Positions 46,441 through 57,984 of a stretch of DNA of 64,000 bases are shown in pieces. Both the position numbers and the translations under genes were made by a program. Positions within the stretch are counted from its first letter, which is position 1, and each line of letters opens with the position of its first letter. The notes under the pieces were generated by a model. It saw only the letters and a list, made by a program, of their open reading frames with translations. It was not told the DNA's origin and did no database searches. This DNA is from Gnetum montanum (Eukaryota > Streptophyta > Gnetopsida > Gnetales > Gnetaceae), in assembly GCA_015680685.1 (NCBI GenBank), contig MNCI01030123.1, positions 4,866 to 68,865 of the forward strand. The letters run 5' to 3'.

Positions 46441-48370
46441 GATTAATAAATACTTTTCATTTTCTTTAATTTTACAACTTTTTGTTTTCCAGTTTTTCAT
46501 TTTTCAATTTCTTATTTTATCTTTTTGTCTTTTTTGTCTCTTTACATTTTTATAAGTAATCTCATCTACGAATAAAACACTCATGTGGATCATTGGTTGA
46601 GGTGTGTGCTATGTTATTGAGTCTCAAGTGAACAATTATTTGGACAGTGAGCCCATTACACCCACTCATCCACCCTATAAATAAGAGGTTCTGTTCGAGG
46701 GTATAGTGATATTCTTGAAAAACTTAAAACTTAAAATTAATTTTATGTTCATTGTACCTGGAATGAAGAAGGATGGACCAAGAGGGAATGATTAGGGTCT
46801 GACATCAAGGGGGCTTGCAGATTCTCTTTGGTGACATTTGTGGGAGTTATCATGCAACGTGGTTATACTATGATCCTTGTAGATCTAACGAAAATGGGAG
46901 TAAGAGTAATTAAAAGGGCACTCAAAAATCCAATGTTGTTCTAGGGTGTCCCACTGGAAAGACATGCACCCATGCCTAAAGATTGGCATCTTCTCTAGAT
47001 TCAGTAATAAAAAAATAAAAAGAAGAAAAATAAAAATGAAAAGAAAAGTGCCACAAAACAAAAATCACTCCTCCCTTGAATAAAACACCAAGTGATCGTA
47101 CACCTTGTTGTTATGGTACTCTCATAGTTGCTCATGATGAGATGAAACAATGCGATGTCACTAATTAGAGAAATGGACATGGTCCTGATCTTGGAACGAT
47201 GGGTTAATGACACATTAATCATGCTTTACACGCAGGATTCACTGTGCCCTAAGTTAGTTACCTCATGTCCCAATCTCTACAATCCCTTTCTATAGTTCAT
47301 CTCATCTCACTGTTCATGTAATTGTAGCTCATGTCATGTGTAACATAGAATTCTTACCTCATTTTGATGATATTTACATGTGTGTGTTTTGTGGAATTAG
47401 TGCAGATTACATTTAACCCTTCTAGTGCCCATGGACACTTTAAGTGTGGTTACACAAGGGCATTATAGGTTGGAACCTGCTTTGGGGAGGATCCACTTGT
47501 GTAATCTTTTGTAATCTTCACTTATGACATAGCTCACACACACCATTTATTACCCTCAACGTATTGTTCATGATATTCTTTCCCTTATTACTATCCCTCC
47601 GATTCAACATTCCTATGAATCATCACATAGCCTTTTTCTCTACCATCTGAGGTCCTTATTGATAAATCCCACACCATCATAATTTTCATGCCTTCAAAAC
47701 TAGCTGAATTACCCTGGAACCCTTTAAAAATCATCCAGATGTCCTTAGTTTACATCATTTAATTTCAAAAAAATTATATATTAAATATCTGGTACATTCT
47801 CTAAGTTCCCTAACTTCGATAAAAATATATATATGTGATCCCCCTGTGCTAATCAACATCATTTGCAAATGTTCACGTAGGGGAAGTTTTTCAAATTCCT
47901 CTCTATGACTCGTAATTGCATGTCCCTTGCTTTCATATCCATAACTTGCTCGCTGGTACTCCGATTTTTATTCTGTTTGAACCTACTTGAACTCGAAGTG
48001 TTCAGCTTAGTTGTGGGGGTTTGAACCTACTTTAACCCGAAGTGTTCAGCTTAGTTGTGGGGGAGGGGCATAGGCTGAATAGCGCATAAATTTTTTGAAA
48101 TTCATCACCGCCCAAAGGACATATTTAAGGGTAATTTGCTATAAAATTAAGAATAAAATGTGTCAAAAATAGTTCATCCCCTTAGCTATACCAAAGAATT
48201 AATTTTGGAACCACCTAAGCAAAGAGGACTCAACATTATAATCTTTCGGGAACATGTTCTTCCAATAATTAACATCACACAAAAATAAAGTAAATCTATT
48301 AAGGCAAGCAGTAAGGTATAACCTAAATTTGGTAACAACCTTACTAACGCTTGGCCTCGTGTGATTGCAA
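46441..48370 (+). other. Gag-ORF2 spacer of B
   Basis: Non-coding, collinear with G 27904-29860. TATA-like AAAATATATATATG at 47823-47836. A 48-bp tandem duplication (47974-48069) contains the internal polypurine-like tract. Confidence 0.7.
47974..48069 (+). repeat. 48-bp tandem duplication carrying internal polypurine tract
   Basis: TTTGAACCTACTT...TTAGTTGTGGGGG occurs twice in a row; the second unit continues AGGGGCA. It duplicates the internal polypurine-like tract only in this copy. Confidence 0.85.
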
Positions 48371-49137
48371 ATGGCCCCAAAACATGGACAAAAGGAAGGT
48401 GCTGCTCAAGGTGGAAGCAAACGACCTAGGAGAGATGGAAGACAAGTCCCTACTAGACAACATGCAAAATAGGAGAAAAAATCGTTTAGTATTCATCAAG
48501 AGGACCCTCCTATTGTACAATCAAGACAGGCAAAAGAAGGAGTTGCTATAATGTTTGAACAGGGATGATATCTCACGCTGACCTAGGATTGTGTTCAGAC
48601 CATCCATGAAAGATCCATATTCAAGATAGTGATTATGGAATTAAAATTTGGACCTTTCGCAGAATTTGCTCTGGATGCCATTAGGGATCACCTCAAAGGA
48701 TCCCCATTATGGCCTTCCCTCTCTAGAAGTGGTGCCTAGTACTTAGGGGAAACATACCAATTTTGGTACAATAAAGAAGAAGGTACCACGGTTAACAATT
48801 GTGGTGTGACTGTGACTTCTCTGTTCAAGCCATTTCAGAAGTATTAAACCTTCCGAATACAGGGCCAAAGGTTGCTCAGAACCAGCTGGACACTGTCAGA
48901 ACTAAGCAACTTAATAAATTGTTGACAGAGAATAAAAGGGTGGCAGAAGAAAAAGAGAAGGCTAACTGGGGTGCCTCTATCGCACAAGTGCAAACTTACG
49001 TGCATGCTAAGGCACTCAAGGCCTTACAAGAGGAGAAACTCTAGGCCATACTTTGACGCCATCAAATTCCAAGACCTAGAGCACAAGAAAAGGGAAAGAC
49101 ACCCATGGAGGAGCCATTGCCACCAAGAGCTACATGA
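48371..49137 (+). pseudogene. ORF2 of B, internally deleted
   Basis: ATGGCCCCAAAACATGGA follows GTGATTGCAA. The N-terminal domain is recognisable (IRDHLKGSPLWPSLSRSG, YLGETYQFWYNKEEG, ISEVLNLPNTGPKVA). It then jumps at about 48884 to the coiled-coil part (QLNKLLTENKRVAEEKEKAN, VQTYVHAKALKALQEE). It ends PMEEPLPPRAT and a stop at 49135. Roughly 1.9 kb present in B' is missing. Confidence 0.8.
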
Positions 49138-49308
49138 GTTCCATTCAATTTTGTAATCATAGGATTTTCTTTTGTGTTATGTCTCAATTTTGTTCCAACT
49201 CTACACTGCTGCATGAATCCATTCTAGCCAATCAATAATCCCATACCTATAGACTGTGTAATCAATGGAGCTTGTTCTCACTTTAACTCAAGGACGAGTT
49301 TTCATTCA

Positions 49309-49320
49309 GTCGTGGGGGTA
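49309..49320 (+). other. Polypurine tract of B
   Basis: GTCGTGGGGGTA directly before TGATGAG of the 3' LTR. Confidence 0.88.
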
Positions 49321-50105
49321 TGATGAGTCATGAATTTGCTGACAACCATGATATCGCACCCACGATAACGCACCCATGATATCACACCTGTGATATCGCA
49401 TCCGTGGAATCACAGTTGACGCGATATCGTGTACGCAATATCGCAACCCAAGCCATGATATCGCATACACTATATTGCAGCCTACCTCAATTTCTATAAA
49501 TAAGAGGTGGCTTTCCCAGTTTTAGGCACTTATATTTAGACCCTTAGCTAGACTCTTGCAGTTTTATCATTTCAAAGTTAGAATATTTTCCAGTGTATGC
49601 CCACAGTGTGGTGATTGTAATTGTATGGCATCCTTTATTCGAGTGTGACGTACTTGGACACGCACATGACCAGTAATAAAGATCAAGATTACTTCATTAT
49701 TGTAGCATTCACTTAGTTTAATTAATTATTTATTTAATTATTATTTATTGCTTTCCTAGTTAATATCTTCTCACCCTTAAACTCATGTTAAAATGTGGAA
49801 TGAGTACGACTTGATTACGAGCATTTAAGTGTGACTACTTGGTAACCTAGTAGCGTACCTAGGATCTGCGCTTGGTAATCCCAGTAGTAGTCATGCACGA
49901 AGTCCAAGATGTGTACGGATAATCAAGGAATGGATGCTCATCGCACTTAGGCTAAATTAGATTCCTTCTTATCCTTCTCTCCTAGTTTAGTCAATATTAC
50001 TTTCCATTGCCTTCAGGAGTAGCATTAGATTAGAAACCCATCATACACCTCACTCTGGACTAAACCATATGTGACAAAGCCAATACTAGTCCAGGTGGGA
50101 AGATA
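49321..50105 (+). repeat. Truncated 3' LTR of B
   Basis: Matches the 5' LTR from TGATGAGTCATG to GGTGGGAAGATA, then stops; the last 190 or so bases are missing. Confidence 0.9.
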
Positions 50106-50165
50106 TTTATAAAGTTTCATCCTATAAACTACAACAATATTCCTAAGGTACTTTATAAATATTTT
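50106..50165. other. Micro-inverted C' piece at the B break
   Basis: AACTACAACAATATTCCTAA (50130) is in the same orientation as AACTATAACGATATTCCTAA of C (58400), whereas everything to its right matches C in inverted orientation. A 60-base piece has therefore flipped at the broken end of B. Confidence 0.65.
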
Positions 50166-50440
50166 CCATCCTATTAGAATTTCTTTTGGTGGCTAAACTC
50201 TTATATTTCTTTGACCTTATCCTAGACAAAAGAGCTGATCATTTTGTCTTTCTAGTTTTTACTCCACTACTTGTCTGAAAATCAAAAATATTTTTTTTTT
50301 GTTTCTCTGATGAATAATTAGTCTTATAATCAAAAAATTCTTCAAGACTTTCAAAATCTTCTAAAATACAAATTTGCTCTATCATTATCTCAAAATATTT
50401 GCTAATTTTATTGCCCTCCTTATAATGCCAAAAAGAACTA
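50166..50440 (-). pseudogene. Gag N-terminus of C'
   Basis: The reverse complement aligns with 58090-58350 of C (LEDFES, W-S-K-N, VKEI-EFSHQKK). Basic residues dominate. Several stops. Confidence 0.7.
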
Positions 50441-50531
50441 TTGGTGCACTAGGATTATCAAGCTCTTTGAATGTAATAAGCTATTAACTTATGAACTTAG
50501 GTAATAAACTTTCTTTTCCTCCTTCAAGCAT
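50413..50531 (-). other. Doubled primer-site-like sequence of C'
   Basis: Minus-strand TGGCATTATAAGGAGGGC (50430-50413) and a weaker CATGCTTGAAGGAGG (50531-50517) about 100 bases apart. They match the two copies in C at 57985 and 58073. Confidence 0.6.
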
Positions 50532-50542
50532 GAAAAAGAAAT

Positions 50543-51850
50543 ATTGGCAACCATTGGAATCACCAATGTTTTCCTTTGGTCTTGTGACTGGGATCACAAG
50601 AAACAAAGGCACTCTTTCAAACTTGATTTTAGGTGTTTGTTGGTCTTTGGAAGCACCAAGGCCCAAATACCTCGAAATAAACTTAGCGGTAATAGAGCTA
50701 ACTATGCATAAATGTATGTTTGTTGTTATGAATATTGAAATGCTTGGGTTTGTGTATGAAACTGTAACTAGATATTATAATAGAAATTCAACTAAACTAA
50801 TTGAATACTGAGTCATTAAAGATTTCTATTTTATCAAGTCACTTAGTCTATATAGCCCAGGTAGTGTGTTTCTTGAAATAAATAAACTTTCACCTAAATG
50901 TTTAAGCACAATTCTGTAGAAATCTGCTCCTAGTTTTTCTCAGAGAGAAAGATCCCCAACAAAAATAGAAATATAGTGAGATTTAATGGATTTAAAATAG
51001 AAGAAGAAATAAAAGCAGATTTTTGTGAAATCACAAACATTTAAATGAGATAAATTGAACATGAGTAAACACTTTAAAATAAAGTTATTCCAATTCATTC
51101 TAAAATGTTACAAATTGTCCAAACCCTCTAATCTCAATAAGCAATTTCGTAAAAGACACTCTTATTAAACTACAAAAATGTTGTGTAAATGGTAAAATAC
51201 AATCTATTATTTGGCTAGTTAAATAGTTATCAAGAATTGCAAATAATAGAGCTATTAAAAAAGATTTAACAATTTTAAGATTGAAACATCAAGAAAAAAA
51301 CTTTAAAAATTGAAGCTATTTCAAGTTAGCTTAAATCCTCTAAACTCAAACAAGCAATTTCATAAAGACATTACTATTAATTGCTCAAGATGCTTTTCAA
51401 AAGACAACATAAACTCTTATATGGCAACCAAATAGAAGTCTAGAATTATGTAAAAATAGAGCTATAAAAGAAATCAAAAAATCCCAAAATTAAATGCCAA
51501 AGCATAGTATTATCTAAACCTTTAGCTAAGCAACTAAGACAAAATGAGAAGAAAAGAATTTACAAAATTTAAACAAAGCCACTGAATAGATGATGCAATT
51601 AGCAAGCCATTCTTACTAAGTAGTCTTCAATAATTCTTCTTGATCTCCGTCTTTTTTCTTTCTATTCTACCCTTGAAACTCTTTTTATAGTGGCTTCTAG
51701 ATAGTTACTATCATCATGAGAGATTAAGGTAAGTTACAAATATCATGGGGATTTAGTCAAAACTACCATAAAAAGTTACTATCACTATAGAAATACAAGC
51801 CATAGTTGCCAAGTGTCTTGTTGAATAAGATGTTGAATAATTGCCCAATA
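50543..51850 (-). repeat. LTR of C'
   Basis: The reverse complement is collinear with 56450-57976 of C, e.g. CTTCTCATTTTGTCTTAGTT, TGGTTTAGATA and TTATAGCTCTATTTTTA. The outer end near 51850 is by eye. Confidence 0.75.
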
Positions 51851-52130
51851 ATCTTCCTTTCTTAGGATTACTTTTTCTTTTTCTTTTTTTATTTTATGGA
51901 AGATTATATTTCAGCACTACGCTTGATTTATATTGTCAAAGCTTATATTTCAACACCATGCCCGTATTAATCTTTTTCATGTTGGGCAATGATTAAAGAA
52001 GCCTTCTATTTTTTTTAAAAAAATAGCCGTAGTTAGCATAGGCCCTTAAAAAAACCACCTATTTTTTTAAAAACAAATCGCCGTAGTTAGCATAGGCCCT
52101 TAACGCATAAGTATAGGGACAAGCGTTTTG
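51851..52130. other. A/T-rich stretch with a 23-bp repeat
   Basis: GCCGTAGTTAGCATAGGCCC occurs at about 52027 and 52081, each followed by TTAA-type sequence and near poly-T/A runs. Could be a remnant of a DNA-transposon end; no opposite terminal repeat was found. Confidence 0.4.
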
Positions 52131-52176
52131 TGGCCTGCCGTGTTGCGCCTCCTCCGATGCTGTTGATGCCACTCTG

Positions 52177-52372
52177 TGTCACTGGAATCTTCAACTCTGG
52201 TGTCACTGGAATCTTCAACTCTGTGCCACTGGAAACTTTGGTGGCAACAGTACTCTCTTGGGCTGAGGAACACAACGACACTCTGGTGTCACTGGAATCT
52301 TCAACTCTGTGCCACTGGAAACTTTGGTGGCAACAGTACTCTCTTGGGCTGAGGAACACAACGACATTCTCG
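52177..52372. repeat. Tandem repeats of 24 and 86 bp
   Basis: TGTCACTGGAATCTTCAACT starts at 52177, 52201 and 52287. The first step is 24 bases; the second gives two almost identical 86-bp units (52201-52286, 52287-52372). Minimal divergence implies recent origin compared with the retroelements around it. Confidence 0.9.
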
Positions 52373-54371
52373 GCATGGCAGCACTATTTCTGGCATGAAT
52401 GTGGACGCCTTGCTTGGAAACACACATACGTAGCGATGCCTGATCATCGATGTTCCTGCAGGTGCTTTGTTGTCACTGTTGCTGCTGATTTTGCTGGTTG
52501 AGCTTTCTCAACTCAAGCTCTGCAGCACTCGTCACACACGTTACTCTCTGCTTGCCACCGTGTGAGTCTGCCGCTCTCTTCCCGCCACATAGACCGAAAC
52601 CATGCGCAACACCTTGGCCATTCATCGTGCCACTGAATGCAACTTTGTTACAGTCCATAATAGTGGGGATACTGTGAGCAATGCTGGTAATGGTGCAAGT
52701 GGCAAAGTGTTGGCGAATAATCGTCTGGATAGTTCCGTCCATCTAGGCATCCACCAATGCAATTGCCTCGGCCAAGAATAATATGCGGCTTCCCTTTAGC
52801 AGCCATTGTCTCTATCCCACGCTCCTATTCTCTCCATTATCAACCACTAGATAATCTAGTTTTCCGCTCATGGATGATACCATATTAGCAAGTTGGTACC
52901 TTTCCAGGCTCTTCCAGATATCATCATCCGAGTGTTGGTCCAAGAGTTCGATGTTGGATCTGACAGTGCCTTTGAACAGCACAGGCTATTGCGGTATGAT
53001 GTCAAATCATGTGCGCAGCTGTTGCAGATCCAAGTTTGCTATATCTACTCCATCGATGATAATGTGTTAGTGCTCCATCAACCTGAAAATTGCTTGAATC
53101 AGCATCAATCTATGTGCCGGAAATTGGCAATTCTGATAAATTTTGACGATCTGTTGGCGTTGGACTCTGGAGAGTGTACAGAAATGCATTAAATCTACGT
53201 ATTTGGTAATTTCCAATGAAATTTTGTCTAGATCTATTAAAATGGTTGCCTTGCCTTGCCTCGTATTCTTGCCTTGTTCTCAATGTGTGCATTGTGCATT
53301 AAAATCTTACCTCTCTTTTCCTGTTTTAAAATATACCCAGAAACTTCATTTCATTGGGCATCAGGGAACCAAGATTCATGGCATCGGCATGACATATCAC
53401 AGAAAACAAGGGAGTACGAATGAATAAACAAACACGCGGAAATCACGAAAGGGCTACTTTGGTAACCGAAAGCCGAAGGGCCAAGTTTGGGTCATAACGA
53501 AATCAAGTTTGGGACGGGGCGTGCGAGCAAAACATTGCATTTGCATTGGGAGCCTCAAAGGTTCCGCCATGACTCAACACATTCACGTGTGTTTATTGGT
53601 AACGGGGCGTTTGTCATGGATCATGAGTCATGAACATGACGACGGATGGATGTTTGTCAACTTTTTTTAAAATCTGTTTGTTCATGAACCAACGAAGCCC
53701 ACCAGCACATGGCCAATGGCCATATGCAAGCTCATGGTGCTTTGTTTTTACTTTCCCCTCTCGTGACCATTTCCCAACGCTAGAAAGGTTTTGGATCATC
53801 GTAGGTGAGGTGAGTTACTGGGTTGTGCCTAGTTTAGTTAAGTTGTGTCTCCTTATAATGTGGTCGTCTTCAACATGGCCCTACAGTGCAGATGTGATTT
53901 GTTATAAATTTAGTTGAAGCTTGAGGCTTAATTTCATTCTTGGAAAAATTGGATTAAATAACAAAAGGGTTTCATTTTATTGCTGTCATTTTGGTTGTTG
54001 CTGAAATTTTATGTTTGGCCAGATTATGGCTCTTGAGTAAGGAAATGGATTTGAAGCCCTCTGTACCTTTGCAAATTTTCTTACTTCAATCTCTTAGTGA
54101 TATTGCAATCTTCTTCTATGCAATTTTTAAGCATTAACAGTATTTTGAATTTACATTGTACTTATTCTATATTCTACAATGTTTTTTTTATGATATATCA
54201 GATTGAATTTTTTTAAAAAAACTAATAGATTTAAATTTTCTTTATCAGGTCACTGGCTACGAACCCATCCCCACTTTTTCTTTGAGGCACACATACCTAA
54301 ACATGTTCAGAATCACAAATCCTGGATTCCTTGCTTCCACGAATTGGATTCTTTTGATGCATAGGTGTGCA
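52373..54371. other. GC-richer unrecognised region
   Basis: Composition to about 53620 is clearly less AT-rich than the flanks, and no part recurs elsewhere in the window. Both strands have frames of 60-99 codons (for example plus 52893-53192, [20 protein letters not shown]; minus start at 52806, MAAKGKPHIILGRGNCIGG). I recognise none, and no consistent exon structure emerges. It may be a host-gene or promoter remnant. Sequence from 53620 is increasingly AT-rich and leads into the ABCC pseudogene. Confidence 0.4.
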
Positions 54372-55030
54372 TTTACTGCTTCCTGTGCGAACCCTCCACT
54401 CTAATCTTGTCTCCTCCTTTTATACTCAAACTCAGTCCTTGAGCACCAATGAAGTGTTGGGCTGATAACAAAACTGCAAATCCCCCAATTTAATGTTGCC
54501 TTGATACGGCTAGCCTGGAGATGGTAGACATCCAGGAATTGTCCAAGCTGCTTCCAACGGAATGGATGAGAACTGTCTGATTCATTCAACTGACACCATC
54601 TTGTTCTCCACAAGGCACAAAAGCCATACCACGAAGATTAACAATGAATTTCACTTAGTGAAAGGCCATATGACAACGTTAAACCTACCAGCTCCTCTGA
54701 CTTGATAACGTTCGTAGGGGTAGAAACAAGCAATAAAGTCGACGCTTAAAGAACTATGGCCCCTATCATTTCCACATGAACACCAATCCACTAATTTGAT
54801 GAAAAATCATAAAAATCCATTCGAATATTATAATTGACTTGGTCAGTATTCACTTGTGGAAAATCTTTTTCCTTCTTCAAACACTGGATTGTAACAAATC
54901 CAGCAATCGATTCAGAAAAATGATGGATTATAGGTGCTTTTGTGATCTGGTCCAGCCAAGTGAACTCTCGAGAAGACGTGATTTAGTATCACTTCACAGC
55001 TTTGTCAGGGCATGCGAGCCAACTGGATGA
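54372..55030 (-). pseudogene. ABCC-type (MRP) transporter pseudogene
   Basis: A consistent minus-strand reading gives [46 protein letters not shown] and WIGVHVEMIGAIVL. Then come ELVGLTLSYGLSLSEI, ENKMVSVE, IRQFSSIPLEAAWTIPGCLP, GNIKLGDLQFCYQPNTSLVL and VRTGSSK. This is the order found in plant ABCC proteins: end of the second membrane domain, linker, start of the second nucleotide-binding domain. The Walker A motif (normally GRTGSGKS) has lost its key G. Stops occur at V-E-stop, P-G-stop and others. No intron interrupts the stretch as far as I can follow it. Confidence 0.85.
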
Positions 55031-56007
55031 GGACCAATTCCCGTTAACATATTAACATGCTTCATGACTCTCAATTCGGAAAATCCCCTCTTTCTAGCAT
55101 TTGTAGCTGAAACCGGCCAAGGCAGCCCTAATATTGGAACTGGTATACCATTCATGAAGAGTACATGAACAAAACAAGCAAAGCTTCCCAATTGATAGCA
55201 CCCTTCACCGGACCTGCACCTTTACCTATAGCAGCATTGGTGACCGGCTAAGCCTGAGACTCTGTTTTCTAGCCTTCTCAGTGGAGACGGAGAATTTGGA
55301 AACATAATTTGGTTCACTGCTCCAACCTTGGTTTTACTGATTTCTGCAGCTGTGTCAACGTTGTTGTTGTCGTCGTTTAATGCATCATTGTTCCTTCTAC
55401 CACGGCCCCTTCCATTTGAATACCCTCTCTATGATCCTCCATTTTGCTTATAATGTTGTTGATCTCTTCTGCCATAGTCACAGTAGTTAACTTCAGGATC
55501 CAAAAACTGTACACATGAAGCCATTGCATAAGCTACTTAGCAAAAGGGAAGTGAGTTGTCATAGTGACCCTCTTAAGAATCCTTTTGTCTTGGGTTCTAT
55601 CATACTTAATTTCTGATGTAACCCAAGCTTTCTTCTCTTCCAATACTCAAAGCTTCATATTCAGCCTTTGGAGCATTATTTATAGAAACTATCTCTTTCC
55701 ATTTTTCAAATGTTGTTTTTATTCCAATACTCAAAGCTTTATATTCAGCCTTGTTGTTGATGCAAGGGAAAGATAGAGAAACTACCTTAAAAATTTGTGG
55801 AGAATCATCATTTACTAAAACTACATGGGCTCCTGCAACTTTGGAGTTACAAAAACCATCAAAGTATAACTCCCACTTGCTCCCATCTTGAGCTTTCTCC
55901 TTTTTCAAGTTATAAACTTCTTGAAGTGTGAAAATTTTGGATTCAACACAATCAACACAATGCCTACATCTAGTAAGTTCTACAGGATCTTTTAAAAGAA
56001 CGAACAT
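55031..56007 (-). pseudogene. C-family fragment C'': archaeal-type RNase H plus tail
   Basis: The open minus frame 56007-55606 contains SKIFTLQEVYNL, WELYFDGFCNSKVAGAHVV, LVNDDSPQIFKVVSLSFPC and NNKAEYKALSI. This is the Tat-lineage archaeal-type RNase H with its D-G and N-N-x-A-E-Y features. The first 20 codons (from M at 56007) do not match C or C' and are junction sequence. A segment around 55650-55740 is locally duplicated (SINNAPKAEYEALSIG-like). Towards 55031 it runs through the same N/R/G-rich stretch as C' (GRGRGRRNNDALNDDNN) into the ABCC fragment. About 480 bases present in C' are missing. Confidence 0.8.
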
Positions 56008-56029
56008 GGACTTGTAGGAGATAACAACT

Positions 56030-56362
56030 GAAATAGATCAAATTAAGCTTGATGACTATGTACCTAATTCAAGTATGTTGCCAAAAGGCAAAAATGCTTC
56101 TTGTGTATAATATAATGACAACACAATAAGGGAACATGAGGAACCATTTTTTACTAACTTTGCATCTAAGAAAGAAGGAGAAGGATTTGCAAAGACTCTA
56201 GATTATATTTGGTATGATGTTGGTGGATTCAAGGTCAAGGCTTTGCTGGAATTGGTGTCTACGCAAAGTGTGAAGGCCTAGGATCAAACTCTTCCCTCTC
56301 GTTTGTGGCCCTTAGATCATATAGCTATCATGAACCAATTAGAGATCTCTTCTTCCATGAGA
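56030..56362 (+). pseudogene. CCR4-like nuclease C-terminal fragment
   Basis: The plus strand reads EEPFFTNFASKKEGEGFAKT, LDYIWYDVGGFKVKALLEL and TLPSRLWPLDHIAIMNQLEI. This matches the end of endonuclease-exonuclease-phosphatase proteins of the CCR4/Angel type (mRNA deadenylases). There the pattern is T-L-D-Y-I-x-Y, L-L-E-L, L-P-S-x-x-W-x-S-D-H-I-A-L. The catalytic S-D-H has become L-D-H. Two in-frame stops (C-V-stop, K-A-stop). It lies head to head with the C'' fragment and just before the C LTR; the rest of the gene is not in the window. Confidence 0.75.
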
Positions 56363-56449
56363 TGATTGAATTAAATTAAGGGATTCTTAGTGGTAATTAG
56401 ATTTACAAAACTTATCATTTGAAAAGAAAGAAAATTTATGGTATAGTTG

Positions 56450-57976
56450 TTCAATGTTCTAAATGTATGAAACAAGTATCAATTATAACTTTTAATATCT
56501 ATGGTAGTTAGAATCAACTATCATGATGGCTATAACTATCGAACATGATACTTGGAAACTATAGCTTTTATTTCTATAGTAGTTATAACTTCACATAAAA
56601 GTTATAACTTCCTATGATAGTTACAATTAACTCCCCCATAATGTTTCAAACTAACTTCAATTTCTCATGATGTTGTAACTACTAAATAGGATACTTGGCA
56701 TCTATACCTTTTTAATCTCTATGGTAGTTATAACTAACTCCCATGGTGGTTATAACACATCTTAATTTCCCATTATGATTGTAACTACCTAGAAGCCCCT
56801 ATAAAAATAGCTTCAAGGATAGTAGAAAGAAAAAAAAAGAGGTGAAAAATCAAGAAGACATATTGAGGATTACTTGTAAGAATGACTTACTAATTGCATC
56901 ATCGATTTAGCTACTTTGTTTAAATCCTACGAGTTCTTTCCTTCTCATTTTGTCTTAGTTGCTTAGCTAATGGTTTAGATAGTACTATGCTTGGCTTTTA
57001 ATTTTGGAATTTTCTAATTGCTCTTATAGCTCTATTTTTATGCTATTCTAGACTTCTTTTTGGTTTTCATATAAGTAGGCTTATGTTGTCTTTTGAAAAG
57101 AATCTTGAGCAATTTAATAGTAATGTCTTTATGAAATTGCCTATTTGAGTCTAGAGGATCTAGAAAATATTTTATATTTTGAGCAAACTTGAAGTAGCTT
57201 CAATTTTTAAATTCTTTTCCTTAATATTTCAATCTTGAAATTGTTAAATCTTTTCTAATAGCTCTATTATTTGCGATTCTTTACAACTATTTAACTAGCT
57301 AAATAATAGTTTGTATGTTGTTGTTCACAAAGCATTTGTGTAGTTTAATAAGAGTGTCTTTTACAAAATTGCTTGTTGAGCTCAGAGGATTTGAATAATT
57401 TGTAACACTTTAGATTGAATTGGAATAGCTTTGTTTCAAATTGTTTCTTTATGTTCAATTTATTTTGCTTAAATGTTTGAGATTTCACACAAATTTGCTT
57501 TTCTTTCTTCTTCTCTTTTCAATTCCATTGAACTTTTGCTCTATTTTTATTTTTCTTATGGATCTTTCTCTCTTAGGAAAACTAAGAGTAGATTTCTGCA
57601 AAATTCTACTTAAGCATTTTGATGAAATTTTATTTGTTTCAAGTGACATACTATAGAGACTATATAGACTAAGTGGTTTGAAAAAATAGGAATCTTTAAT
57701 GACTCATATGATTCAACAAGGTTAGCTAAATTTCATTTGTAATAGCCAGTTATAGTGTCATATACAAACTCAACCATTTAAACATTCATAACAACAAACA
57801 CACATTTACGCTTAGTTCACTCTATTACCATTAAGTTTATTTGAAGGTATTTAGGGCTTGGTATTTCTAGAGACCAACAAACACCTAAATTCAAGTTTGA
57901 AGGAACTTCTTCATTTCCTGTAATCCAAGTCACGAGATTGAAGGTAAACATTGGCGATCCCAAATGATCACCAACA
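56450..57976 (+). repeat. LTR of C
   Basis: Collinear with the reverse complement of 50543-51850. The first 350 bases hold about three diverged copies of a unit with ATACTTGG...TATGGTAGTTATAACT (56472, 56548, 56693). It ends about CACCAACA before the primer site. Confidence 0.78.
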
Positions 57977-57984
57977 GTTCTCTT

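Larger units (their letters stand above)
43406..50105 (+). mobile_element. Non-autonomous LTR element B, 3' truncated
   Basis: 5' LTR (43406-44311), primer site, gag, spacer, ORF2, polypurine tract, 3' LTR broken at 50105. No reverse transcriptase or integrase. Inserted in C' gag; about 100 bases of the target are missing and a small inverted piece follows the break, so no target duplication remains. Closest sister of B'. Confidence 0.9.
32401..51850 (-). mobile_element. Tat-like non-autonomous element C', twice interrupted
   Basis: Minus-strand order: LTR (about 51850-50543), doubled primer site, gag N-terminus (50440-50166), B insertion (50105-43406), gag (43405-43249), H insertion (43243-35779), gag (35773-35079), protease and archaeal-type RNase H (34790-33797), tail, ABCC transporter fragment (32700-32401), then cut by D1. 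It is the inverse-oriented sister of C at 56.5-60.9 kb. Reverse transcriptase and integrase are absent. Confidence 0.85.

Noticed and set aside
52027-52103. DNA-transposon terminal repeats (GCCGTAGTTAGCATAGGCCC twice)
   Set aside because: Both copies are direct, no inverted partner or target duplication was found.
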